Positions 1 to 7,856 of a stretch of DNA of 64,000 bases are shown here, in pieces. Each line of letters begins with the position of its first letter. Position 1 is the first letter of the stretch. The stretch covers positions 62,001-126,000 of the forward strand of contig NZ_JAKFFT010000009.1 in NCBI RefSeq assembly GCF_021502655.1, written 5' to 3'. The position numbers and the translations under genes are program-made. The stretch is from Dyadobacter sp. CY347. GTDB taxonomy: Bacteria; Bacteroidota; Bacteroidia; Cytophagales; Spirosomataceae. The notes under the pieces were generated by a model. It made no database searches. It saw nothing but the letters and a program-made list of their open reading frames with translations, and had not been told where the DNA came from.

Positions 1-836
1 CGACTGCATTGGAAATTGCCGGAAATTATGGCGCTTCCAAAGTACTGCATGCTGCTGATGACAAATTATCACATGAAAACAGTCTCGCATATGCGGACGC
101 GTTAGCGCAGGCCGCTGAACAGGAAGGCAGTAAGATCATTATTCTTTCTAAATCCGGCCTCGGCGACGCCATGGCTGCCCGTGCAGCTGCAAAATTGAAA
201 GCAGGTGTTGTTTCCAATGTCACCGCTTTGCCTGAGATCAACGGTTCATTTAAAGTAACCCGCGGGATTTTCACAGGAAAAGCATTTGCCACGACTGAAC
301 TGAAATCGGATATAAAAATCCTGGTGATCAAAAAGAATGTCATCGAGATCAATGAGGATGATGTGGCTTCTGCAAATGCGGTTGTGGAAACATTCTCCCC
401 GCAATTGCGCGACGCTGATTTTCAGGCTTCCGTTGTGAATGTTGAAAAAGCGAGTTCGGAACTATCGCTTACCGAAGCACGAATTATCGTCTCAGGCGGT
501 CGTGGAATGAAAGGACCCGAACATTGGCAGCCGCTGGTTGATCTGGCCAGGGCGCTGGGTGCAGCAACCGGATGTTCCAAACCCGTGTCAGACCTCGACT
601 GGCGTCCGCATCATGAGCACATCGGCCAAACCGGGATCAAAGTTGCGCCGAACCTGTATATCGCTTGCGGGATTTCCGGCGCGATCCAGCATCTGGCCGG
701 CGTGAATGGTTCCAAATGCATTGTGGTGATCAATAAAGATCCCGAAGCGCCGTTCTTCAAGGCAGCAGATTACGGAATCGTCGGTGATGTTTTCGAAATC
801 CTGCCAAAGCTGACGGAAGCAGCCAAAAATCTGTAA
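1..836 (+). CDS. etfA: Electron transfer flavoprotein subunit alpha (5' end outside window)
   Basis: The reading frame is already open at the left edge, so the true start lies upstream and roughly the first 45 residues are missing compared with the usual length of about 315-320. EtfA binds FAD and AMP-linked EtfB and passes electrons from acyl-CoA and other dehydrogenases towards the quinone pool. The C-terminal FAD domain is clear: a GQTG motif, then [13 protein letters not shown], then [10 protein letters not shown] and ADYGIVGD, all family hallmarks. etfB would be expected just upstream, outside the window. The gene is followed by a hairpin before the next gene. Confidence 0.95.
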   Translation, partial: TALEIAGNYGASKVLHAADDKLSHENSLAYADALAQAAEQEGSKIIILSKSGLGDAMAARAAAKLKAGVVSNVTALPEINGSFKVTRGIFTGKAFATTELKSDIKILVIKKNVIEINEDDVASANAVVETFSPQLRDADFQASVVNVEKASSELSLTEARIIVSGGRGMKGPEHWQPLVDLARALGAATGCSKPVSDLDWRPHHEHIGQTGIKVAPNLYIACGISGAIQHLAGVNGSKCIVVINKDPEAPFFKAADYGIVGDVFEILPKLTEAAKNL

Positions 837-962
837 AATATGCGATTTCGGGCCATATTGAAATTAATTGTAATAAATACCTGAGAGCATATCTGGAAAA
901 ATAGCTTAAAAATCAGATAATTAAGCCGCTTTATTCCCATCCGGCTGTCAATGAGCATCTTC

Positions 963-1009
963 TTAACCCGTACTTCATTTTTTTATGCAGTACGGGTTAA
1001 TTATTTTTG
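963..1009 (+). terminator. 12-bp perfect inverted repeat running into a -7 promoter element
   Basis: Arms 963-974 and 989-1000 are perfect complements with a 14-nt loop. The T-rich stretch after the second arm makes it a plausible Rho-independent terminator for etfA. The same T-rich stretch contains TATTTTTG at 1002-1009, which fits the Bacteroidota -7 consensus TAnnTTTG and could serve the bifunctional nuclease gene. No good -33 TTG is seen at the right distance, so the promoter part is less sure. Confidence 0.5.
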
Positions 1010-1077
1010 CAACTTCGAATACATTTTCAGGCATATTCACCACAACTGTTAACCAAACTTGCGCATTTAGTTTAAAC

Positions 1078-1674
1078 GTGAAAAAAATCAAGTTAGAAAT
1101 TCTCGGGCTGTCTCCAAGCCAATCACAGGCTGGTTCCTTCGCACTGGTTCTCGGCGAAGAGCTGGGTAACCGCCGCCTGCCCATCATTATTGGTGTGTTC
1201 GAAGCACAGGCCATTGCCGTTCAAATTGAAAACATTGTCCCAAACCGTCCGATGACGCACGATCTCTTCAAATCGTTTGCGGATGGAATGAACTATACAT
1301 TAAAAGAAATCGTCATTTCGGACCTCAAAGAGGGCATTTTTTATGCCAAGATCGTCTGCACAGACAATCTCCGGGAGGTGGAAATCGACGCGCGCCCTTC
1401 TGACGCCATCGCTATCGGCCTGCGATTTGACATTCCGATCTTTACATATGAAGCCATTCTTTCCGAAGCAGGAATCGTTTCAAGCTCCCTCACCGAAGAC
1501 GAAGAGGATGAGGAAGATGGAGTGAAAGAAACATTAAGAACCACCGGCTCGTCCAAAGACCAGCTGCGTGACCTTACATTTGACGAGTTACAGCGCATGC
1601 TTGATGACGCCCTCTCCAAAGAAGACTACGAGAAAGCCGCAAGTATCCGCGATGAAATGGGCCGCAGAAATTAG
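1078..1674 (+). CDS. Bifunctional nuclease family protein (DUF151) with C-terminal UVR motif
   Basis: The start is taken as GTG at 1078, because the conserved family N-terminus (KKIKLEILGLSPSQSQAGSF) begins there; upstream in-frame codons have no family similarity. Residues 1-135 form the BFN/DUF151 domain, with the LPIIIGVFEAQAIA and DARPSDAIAIGLR motifs. An acidic linker (EDEEDEEDG) leads to a C-terminal UvrB/UvrC-type helical motif (DELQRMLDDALSKEDYEKAA). In plants and some bacteria this family has been reported as a dual DNase/RNase; the role in Bacteroidota is not settled. It is a lone gene between etfA and ftsX. Confidence 0.85.
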   Translation: MKKIKLEILGLSPSQSQAGSFALVLGEELGNRRLPIIIGVFEAQAIAVQIENIVPNRPMTHDLFKSFADGMNYTLKEIVISDLKEGIFYAKIVCTDNLREVEIDARPSDAIAIGLRFDIPIFTYEAILSEAGIVSSSLTEDEEDEEDGVKETLRTTGSSKDQLRDLTFDELQRMLDDALSKEDYEKAASIRDEMGRRN

Positions 1675-1682
1675 TTTGCATT

Positions 1683-1714
1683 GTTTTGTTAAAGTTAAAA
1701 ATAGTTAACAAAAC
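1683..1714 (+). terminator. Inverted repeat just after the nuclease gene
   Basis: Ten-base arms (1683-1692 and 1705-1714, GTTTTGTTAA and its complement) with a 12-nt loop, 8 nt after the stop codon. There is no U-run behind it, so it may act as an mRNA 3' stabiliser or weak terminator. Confidence 0.35.
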
Positions 1715-1746
1715 GGCCGTTTCCGTCCATATGCCATTATAATGCT

Positions 1747-1754
1747 TATTTTTG
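1747..1754 (+). promoter_or_regulatory. Candidate -7 element for ftsX operon
   Basis: TATTTTTG matches TAnnTTTG and lies 53 bases before the ftsX ATG. A partner -33 element is not convincing (a TTTC lies 23 nt upstream). Confidence 0.35.
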
Positions 1755-1807
1755 CCCTCGTTCATACCAAAGTTTGAACCAACCGCTAAGCGAAACCTTA
1801 CGCTCTT

Positions 1808-2686
1808 ATGCCTAAAAAAAAGAAGATTGGAAGTTATCCCAATGCAATGATTGTAATGAGCCTCACGGCTGCATTGTTCCTGATCGGTTTTTGCGGGCTG
1901 CTTGTGATCCAATCCAAAAAACTGGTTTCCATCATCCGTGAAAACATTGAGGTCCGCGTATTTTTAAATAAAGAAGAAACCAAAGCGGGCCAGGATTCTA
2001 TACTAAAAGTTATCCAGGCAAAACCTTTCGTACTCACTTCCACGGAAGTTAAGGCCATCACATTCGTTTCGAAGGAAGAGGCTGCCAAAGAATTTATCGA
2101 AGGCACGAAAGAGGATTTTGTTACTTTTTTGGGAGAAAATCCGTTGCGCGACAGTTACCGCGTAAAAATCCAGGAAGATTATTTCGAAGAAGCTAAATTA
2201 CAAGCGATCAAGAAAGACCTGGAAACGATTAAAGGCGTTTACGAGGTTGTGTATCAGGAAGATCTGGCAGATAACATTAACCGTAACGTCACCAAAATCT
2301 ACGTCGTGCTGGCCAGCTTCGCCTTAGTCATGCTGATCATCATTGTCCTGCTAGTCAACAACACGATCCGGCTCGCCATTTATTCTCAGCGTTTCCTGAT
2401 CCGCAGCATGCAGCTTGTGGGAGCGACAAACGGTTTTATTCAACGTCCTTATGTTATGCGCGGCGCCATTCAGGGGCTTATCGGCGGCGTTCTGGCGGGA
2501 GCATTATTGGTCGGCCTGCAACAACTTGCGGTTCGGAATGTTGAAGGATTAGGCATGCTGCAGGAATATGACAAGATCACGATTTTGGTAGGATCTGTCC
2601 TGGTTCTTGGCATTTTGATCGGCATCGCGAGCACTTACCAGTCGCTTACACGCTATTTGCGGATGGCATTGGATGACCTTTATTAA
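1808..2686 (+). CDS. ftsX: Cell division protein FtsX
   Basis: 292 residues with the FtsX layout: a basic cytoplasmic N-terminus (PKKKK), TM1 at about residues 14-36, a periplasmic domain of about 130 residues (RVFLNKEE, FVSKEEAAKEF), then three closely spaced TM helices in the C-terminal half. FtsX is the membrane partner of the ATPase FtsE and links septal peptidoglycan hydrolysis to division. ftsE is not adjacent here, which is common in Bacteroidota. It leads the cluster DUF3098-uppP-truB-ribF on the same strand, a recurrent gene order in this phylum. Confidence 0.9.
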   Translation: MPKKKKIGSYPNAMIVMSLTAALFLIGFCGLLVIQSKKLVSIIRENIEVRVFLNKEETKAGQDSILKVIQAKPFVLTSTEVKAITFVSKEEAAKEFIEGTKEDFVTFLGENPLRDSYRVKIQEDYFEEAKLQAIKKDLETIKGVYEVVYQEDLADNINRNVTKIYVVLASFALVMLIIIVLLVNNTIRLAIYSQRFLIRSMQLVGATNGFIQRPYVMRGAIQGLIGGVLAGALLVGLQQLAVRNVEGLGMLQEYDKITILVGSVLVLGILIGIASTYQSLTRYLRMALDDLY

Positions 2687-2735
2687 GGTCATTTTCGAAA
2701 AAATATTACCGTTCAGATCATAGTAAATCTCAAAA

Positions 2736-2954
2736 ATGATGAGCAACACAAAAAACGAACTTCCATTTTCGACATCGAACTACACCACGATGTTAATCGG
2801 CATTGCACTGATCCTGGCCGGATTCCTGATCATGACATTTGACAGCACGGAATTCGGTTTCGGCTTTCTGGGACTGACATTAGGCCCGCTGGTGACCATT
2901 AGCGGTTTCATCATAGAGTTTTGGGCGATTTTACGTAAACCCCGTAATCCATGA
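2736..2954 (+). CDS. DUF3098 family small membrane protein
   Basis: 72 residues with two TM helices (about 18-36 and 43-64) and a polar N-terminus ([11 protein letters not shown]). This matches the small DUF3098 proteins that Bacteroidota encode between ftsX and uppP. Function unknown; the position suggests an envelope or division role. Its stop overlaps the uppP start (ATGA at 2951-2954), implying translational coupling. Confidence 0.8.
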   Translation: MMSNTKNELPFSTSNYTTMLIGIALILAGFLIMTFDSTEFGFGFLGLTLGPLVTISGFIIEFWAILRKPRNP

Positions 2955-3730
2955 GTATTTGGCAAGCCATTATATTAGCAATTATTGAAGGGATTACCGA
3001 GTTTTTGCCCGTTTCATCTACCGGCCATATGATCATCGCCTCCTCATTCATGGGGATCAGTCATCTGGAATTCACCAAAATGTTCACGGTTAATATCCAG
3101 TTTGGTGCGATATTATCCGTTCTCGTCCTTTACTGGAAGCGTTTTTTCCAAACCACAGATTTCTATTTTAAATTATTCGTCGCGTTTCTGCCCGCTGCCG
3201 TCATTGGTTTTTTACTGAACGATTTCATTGACGCCATGCTGGAAAATGTGGTCGTGGTGGCCGTTTCACTGCTCGTAGGCGGGATTATCCTGATATTTAT
3301 CGACCGCATTGCGAATGACAACACCCGAGAAAGAGAGATTTCCTATTTCGACGCGCTCAAAATCGGTTTTTTTCAATGCATAGCCATGATCCCGGGGGTT
3401 TCAAGATCTGCTTCGACGATTATCGGCGGCATGTTGCAGGGACTGTCCCGCAAGCAGGCAGCTGAGTTTAGCTTCTTTCTGGCAGTGCCAACTATGGCCG
3501 CAGCCGGCGGTTATAAATTGCTTAAAACCTATGATACGATCCAGGCTGAAGACATTAAGGTGCTTTTGATCGGAAATGCGGTTGCATTTGTGGTTGCCAT
3601 GCTGGCTATTAAGTTCTTTATCAGCTTTTTGACCAAATACGGTTTCAAAGTTTTCGGCTATTACCGCATCATTCTCGGGCTGATCCTTTTGGGATTGCTT
3701 GCTTCGGGCTACAAGCTGGACGTTGTCTAA
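2951..3730 (+). CDS. uppP: Undecaprenyl-diphosphate phosphatase UppP/BacA
   Basis: 259 residues, multi-pass inner-membrane enzyme that dephosphorylates undecaprenyl pyrophosphate to recycle the lipid carrier for peptidoglycan and other envelope polymers. The two signature motifs are visible: [15 protein letters not shown] near residues 13-27 and [14 protein letters not shown] near 148-161. It is joined to the upstream DUF3098 gene by a 4-base overlap. Overexpression of the family gives bacitracin resistance. Confidence 0.95.
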   Translation: MSIWQAIILAIIEGITEFLPVSSTGHMIIASSFMGISHLEFTKMFTVNIQFGAILSVLVLYWKRFFQTTDFYFKLFVAFLPAAVIGFLLNDFIDAMLENVVVVAVSLLVGGIILIFIDRIANDNTREREISYFDALKIGFFQCIAMIPGVSRSASTIIGGMLQGLSRKQAAEFSFFLAVPTMAAAGGYKLLKTYDTIQAEDIKVLLIGNAVAFVVAMLAIKFFISFLTKYGFKVFGYYRIILGLILLGLLASGYKLDVV

Positions 3731-3757
3731 GCGCTTCATTTTATAGACATTCCACAT

Positions 3758-4459
3758 TTGAATAACGACAATAACATACCGGACGAAGGCGAAGTCATTC
3801 TCATTGACAAGCCTTTAACCTGGACCTCATTTGACGTGGCCAACAAGCTCAAAAGGGCTTGCAAATTCAAGAAAATCGGCCACGCAGGCACATTAGATCC
3901 GCTTGCTACGGGTCTGCTTATTTTGTGCACAGGAAAAAAAACCAAACAGATCGACACTTATCAGGCGCAGGAAAAAGAATACACCGGCACATTGGTGCTG
4001 GGCAAAACAACTCCCTCTATTGACCTGGAAACTGAATTTGATGCGGAATTCCCTACCGATCACATCACTGCCGAGATCATGGAAACCGCCCGGCTGGCAT
4101 TAACAGGCAACATTGCGCAAACGCCGCCCATTTACTCGGCATTGCGCGTGGACGGCGAGCGGCTTTACAAAAAGGCGCGCCGTGGTGAAGAAGTTGAGAT
4201 CAAAAAGCGCAATGTTGAGATTTCCCTTTTCGAAATAGATACTACACATTTTCCGTCGGTCGATTTTAGGATCATTTGTTCAAAAGGTACTTATATTCGC
4301 AGTATGGTTCGCGATTTCGGCCAGATGGTCGGCAGTGGCGCTTACATGAGCGTGTTATGCAGGACCCGGATCGGGGCGTTTGAATTGAAGGATGCGTGGA
4401 ATCTCACCGATTTCATTCATCAGAAAAGACTTGAATTGAAGTTAGAAGTGGACGAATGA
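3758..4459 (+). CDS. truB: tRNA pseudouridine(55) synthase TruB
   Basis: 233 residues. Isomerises U55 in the T-loop of tRNAs. The catalytic motif GHAGTLDPLATGLL, with the active-site Asp, is at about residues 41-54, and the downstream KGTYIRSMVRDFG motif is present. The predicted start is TTG at 3758; no in-frame ATG fits better, and the conserved region (VILIDKPLTWTSFDV) starts about 13 residues later. The length is shorter than E. coli TruB because the C-terminal PUA extension is lacking, as usual in Bacteroidota. The stop overlaps the ribF start (ATGA). Confidence 0.93.
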   Translation: MNNDNNIPDEGEVILIDKPLTWTSFDVANKLKRACKFKKIGHAGTLDPLATGLLILCTGKKTKQIDTYQAQEKEYTGTLVLGKTTPSIDLETEFDAEFPTDHITAEIMETARLALTGNIAQTPPIYSALRVDGERLYKKARRGEEVEIKKRNVEISLFEIDTTHFPSVDFRIICSKGTYIRSMVRDFGQMVGSGAYMSVLCRTRIGAFELKDAWNLTDFIHQKRLELKLEVDE

Positions 4460-5382
4460 ATATTTATCACAGCCTGGATTCCTTCGAAAAACTGGAATAT
4501 GGCGTCGTAACAAGCGGCACTTTCGACGGCGTGCATCTTGGACATAAAAAAATACTTTCCCGGCTCCGGGAAATCAGTGAACAGTCTGGCGGTGAAACCG
4601 TTGTGCTAACTTTCTGGCCACATCCGCGTATGGTTGTATCCGAAGACAGCCAGGGTTTGCAACTCCTTTCGACCATTGACGAGAAAATCGGGCTGTTCTC
4701 CGAACTCGGCATTCACCATTTGCTGATCATTCCCTTCACGAGGGCTTTTTCTGAGCTGTCCTGCCACGAATATATCAAAGAGATCCTTGTCGAAAAGATC
4801 GGCACGAAAAAACTCGTGATCGGTTATGACCATCGTTTCGGGCGAAATCGCGAAGGTAGTTTTGAGTTTTTGAAGGAAAATTGCGCTTCGTATGGTTTCG
4901 AAGTGGAAGAGATTCCCCGCGAAGACATTGAGGATATGGGCATCAGCTCTTCCCGGATCCGCAAAGCATTGGTTACCGGGCATGTAGGCGAAGCAAACGG
5001 ATTGCTGGGCAGGCCCTACACGCTCTCGGGCACTGTTGTGAAAGGCAAGCAGCTCGGTCGCACCATCGGCTTCCCGACCGCAAATGTGCATTTGCATGAA
5101 TCCTACAAGCTGATTCCGATGAATGGCGTGTACGTCATTCATGCAACCTACAACGGCGAGACATTTAAAGGCATGCTTAACATCGGTGTCCGGCCAACTG
5201 TTGATGGCACCATGCGCACGATCGAAGCCAATTTGTTTGATTTTGATAAGGAAATCTACGGCGAAGATCTCAAACTGGAACTGCTGCATTACCTGCGGCC
5301 CGAGCAGAAGTTTGAAAGCCTGGACATGCTGGTGCGCCAGATCAATGTGGACAAGGAAAATTCCCTGGCTTATTTTTCTTAG
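4456..5382 (+). CDS. ribF: Bifunctional riboflavin kinase / FAD synthetase RibF
   Basis: 308 residues. The N-terminal FMN adenylyltransferase domain has the nucleotidyltransferase motif GTFDGVHLGHKKIL (about residues 22-35) and ISSSRIRKAL (about 163-172). The C-terminal riboflavin kinase domain carries GRTIGFPTANVHL and NIGVRPTVDG. Makes FMN then FAD from riboflavin. The start is the ATG overlapping the truB stop. A 272-codon frame on the opposite strand is only a shadow. Last gene of the housekeeping block; a 107-bp gap separates it from the next operon. Confidence 0.95.
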   Translation: MNIYHSLDSFEKLEYGVVTSGTFDGVHLGHKKILSRLREISEQSGGETVVLTFWPHPRMVVSEDSQGLQLLSTIDEKIGLFSELGIHHLLIIPFTRAFSELSCHEYIKEILVEKIGTKKLVIGYDHRFGRNREGSFEFLKENCASYGFEVEEIPREDIEDMGISSSRIRKALVTGHVGEANGLLGRPYTLSGTVVKGKQLGRTIGFPTANVHLHESYKLIPMNGVYVIHATYNGETFKGMLNIGVRPTVDGTMRTIEANLFDFDKEIYGEDLKLELLHYLRPEQKFESLDMLVRQINVDKENSLAYFS

Positions 5383-5489
5383 AATCTGACGGAATATATT
5401 GGAATAGGCGTGTTCCGGCGGCACGCTTTTATTGTTATTTGGTGTAATTGCATTTTCAAACTTTACAATCCAACTAACACACCGCCTCT

Positions 5490-6872
5490 ATGCAACATTA
5501 CGATGCCATAGTAATCGGTTCCGGACAAGCCGGAACTCCTCTTTCCAAAAAATTAGCCGAATCCGGTTTAAAAACAGCATTAATAGAAAAAAGATGGGTA
5601 GGCGGCACTTGCGTGAACGACGGCTGCTCACCTACCAAGGCCATGATCGCTTCGGCAAAAGCAGCCTGGTCTGTTTACCACAACAAGAGCCTGGGCGTGA
5701 TCACAGATCATTTTTATCTGGATTTCTCAGCCATCATCAAACGCAAGGACGACATTGTGCATCGCATGCGCGGCAATTCTGAAAAGGGAATTAAAGAAAC
5801 CGAAAATCTGGATCTGCACTACGGCACCGCCACTTTCTCCGGTCCGAAGGAAATCACAGTAACATTGAATGAGGGCGGGACTGTTGTTCTCACCGCGGAT
5901 AAATTTTTTATCAATACAGGAGAAAAGCCATCGATTCCAAAGATCGAAGGCATTGAAAACATAGATTACCTGACTTCCACGACCATTATGGAGCTGGATA
6001 GCATTCCTGAACATTTACTTGTGCTCGGCAGCGGCTACATCGGGTTGGAATTCGGGCAAATGTTCAAGCGGTTTGGCAGTAAAGTGACGATTATAGAGCC
6101 CTCAGAGCGGATCCTGAAAAAGGAAGATGCCGATATTGCGGAAGAAGTTGTAAAGGTTTTGAAAGAAGAAGGCATTCAAATTCTCACAAATACCAAAGCC
6201 AAATCGATCGTTAAACAAGGTGAAAGCATTGAGGTTGCAATTGAGGCAAATGGAAAAGAAACATCACTTGAATGCTCGCATATTCTCGTGGCAACGGGCA
6301 GGAAGCCGCAAACCAAAGATCTTGGCCTGGACAAAACGGGCGTAGACGTTGATGAAAAGGGTTATATCAAAGTCAACGACAAGCTGGAAACTTCGGCTGC
6401 GGACATTTATGCATTAGGCGACGTGAAAGGCGGACCGGCATTTACACACATTTCCTACGACGATTACCGCATTATCAGCGAGAATGTTATAAACAAGGGT
6501 AATGCATCTAAAAAGGAAAGGCTTGTCCCCTACTGCATGTTCATCGATCCGCAACTAGGGCGTGTGGGCATGACGGAGCAGGAAGCACGCGAGCAAGGGC
6601 TGGACATTCTGGTAGCGACGATGAAAAATGAAAGTGTGGCGAGATCGATTGAAACCGGTGATGAACGCGGCATGATGAAAGCCGTGATCGATGCCAAGAC
6701 CAAACAGATCCTGGGCGCGTCGGTGCTGGCTGAACAAGGCGGTGAAATTGTTACTATTTTGCAAATGGCAATGATGGGTAATGTAACTTACGACCGCATT
6801 ATGAACGGCGTATTTGCACACCCGACCTATGCAGAGTCGCTGAATAACCTTTTCATGTCGCTGGAAAAATAA
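5490..6872 (+). CDS. Class I pyridine nucleotide-disulfide oxidoreductase, first gene of ergothioneine operon
   Basis: 460 residues. The N-terminal FAD Rossmann motif is VIGSGQAGTPLSKKL. The redox-active disulfide motif GGTCVNDGCSPTKAM holds both Cys residues. A second NAD(P)H Rossmann fold has VLGSGYIGLEFGQMF, then ALGDVKGGPAFTH, and the C-terminal dimer-interface His-Glu pair is in HPTYAE. All catalytic parts of a thiol-disulfide reductase are therefore present. Homologues are often called mercuric reductase or dihydrolipoyl dehydrogenase, but there is no N-terminal metal-binding domain and no lipoyl-enzyme genes nearby. Only 3 bases separate it from the EgtV-like gene, so the substrate may be a low-molecular-weight disulfide such as oxidised ergothioneine; that is inference. 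Confidence 0.85.
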   Translation: MQHYDAIVIGSGQAGTPLSKKLAESGLKTALIEKRWVGGTCVNDGCSPTKAMIASAKAAWSVYHNKSLGVITDHFYLDFSAIIKRKDDIVHRMRGNSEKGIKETENLDLHYGTATFSGPKEITVTLNEGGTVVLTADKFFINTGEKPSIPKIEGIENIDYLTSTTIMELDSIPEHLLVLGSGYIGLEFGQMFKRFGSKVTIIEPSERILKKEDADIAEEVVKVLKEEGIQILTNTKAKSIVKQGESIEVAIEANGKETSLECSHILVATGRKPQTKDLGLDKTGVDVDEKGYIKVNDKLETSAADIYALGDVKGGPAFTHISYDDYRIISENVINKGNASKKERLVPYCMFIDPQLGRVGMTEQEAREQGLDILVATMKNESVARSIETGDERGMMKAVIDAKTKQILGASVLAEQGGEIVTILQMAMMGNVTYDRIMNGVFAHPTYAESLNNLFMSLEK

Positions 6873-6875
6873 CCT

Positions 6876-7856
6876 ATGATCACTGCCGAACACATCACCA
6901 AAGTTTTTCATGATATCAAGGCAGTGGATGATATTTCTTTTGAAGTAAAAGAAGGCGAAACCATGGTTTTGCTAGGCACCAGCGGATGTGGAAAAACCAC
7001 AACATTGAAAATGCTAAACCGCCTGATCGACGCATCGAGCGGTTATATTTCCATTCACGGCAAAAATATTTTTGAGCAGCAACCCGAAATTTTGCGACGT
7101 ACAATCGGCTACGTTTCCCAGAGCAATGGCCTTTTCCCGCATTATTCGGTTGAAGAAAATGTGTCGGTTGTTCCAAAACTATTGAAATGGGATCAGGCAA
7201 AATCCCGAAAACGGGCGCAGGAATTGCTGGATCAGTTGAAACTGCCGCTGGAAGAGTATGGCCACAAATATCCGGATGAGCTGAGTGGTGGTCAGCAGCA
7301 GCGTGTTGCCATTGCACGTGCGCTCATTTCCAATCCCCCCGTCTTGCTGATGGACGAGCCATTTGGGGCGTTGGACCCGATCACGCGCGCGGGTGTGCGA
7401 AAGGAGTTTCTGGAATTGCCGGAACTTAAACAGAAGACCATTGTCCTCGTCACACACGATGTGCAGGAAGCTTTCGAGCTGGGCGATCACATTTGTCTGA
7501 TGGATAAGGGTAAAATTGTGCAGACAGGCACTGCAAAAGAATTGATTTTGAAGCCTGCCAATGCATTCGTCAGCACTTTCTTTGATCACCAACGGCTTTT
7601 TCTCGAACTGAGCGCGCTCACATTTCAGGATATCTGGAACCTTGCTAATGATACAGGTATGAATGTTCAAGAGAATGCTGATAGAACATTTAGTGATCAT
7701 ATGGATGCCAAAACAAGCTTGTGGGCGGGAATGGAAATGCTTTCGAAGTCTGGTAATGCGCAGTTAAATGTGCGTAACAATGCTGACGGCACATCGAAAA
7801 CATTTACAACCGCGACCATTCAGGAAGCTTACAAAAATTTAAAACAGCGGATTTGA
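6876..7856 (+). CDS. egtV: ABC transporter ATPase, EgtV / OpuCA type
   Basis: 326 residues. Walker A GTSGCGKTT (34-42), Q-loop, signature LSGGQQQRVAIARAL, Walker B VLLMDEPFGALDP and the switch His in VTHDVQEAF. This is the osmoprotectant/choline/ergothioneine import subfamily. The roughly 90-residue C-terminal extension is where OpuCA-type ATPases carry CBS domains; I see no clear CBS motif, so it appears shortened or diverged. The stop overlaps the permease start (TGATG). Its place between a thiol reductase gene and egtU-egtB-egtD argues for ergothioneine rather than betaine import. Confidence 0.8.
   Translation: MITAEHITKVFHDIKAVDDISFEVKEGETMVLLGTSGCGKTTTLKMLNRLIDASSGYISIHGKNIFEQQPEILRRTIGYVSQSNGLFPHYSVEENVSVVPKLLKWDQAKSRKRAQELLDQLKLPLEEYGHKYPDELSGGQQQRVAIARALISNPPVLLMDEPFGALDPITRAGVRKEFLELPELKQKTIVLVTHDVQEAFELGDHICLMDKGKIVQTGTAKELILKPANAFVSTFFDHQRLFLELSALTFQDIWNLANDTGMNVQENADRTFSDHMDAKTSLWAGMEMLSKSGNAQLNVRNNADGTSKTFTTATIQEAYKNLKQRI

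Noticed and set aside
4606-5424. Long open frame (272 codons) opposite ribF.
   Set aside because: RibF has both catalytic domains on the plus strand; the opposite frame has no start context and no known family pattern.
5490-6872. Calling the reductase a mercuric reductase.
   Set aside because: There is no MerA N-terminal metal domain, no C-terminal vicinal Cys pair and no mer genes nearby; the operon is of ergothioneine type.
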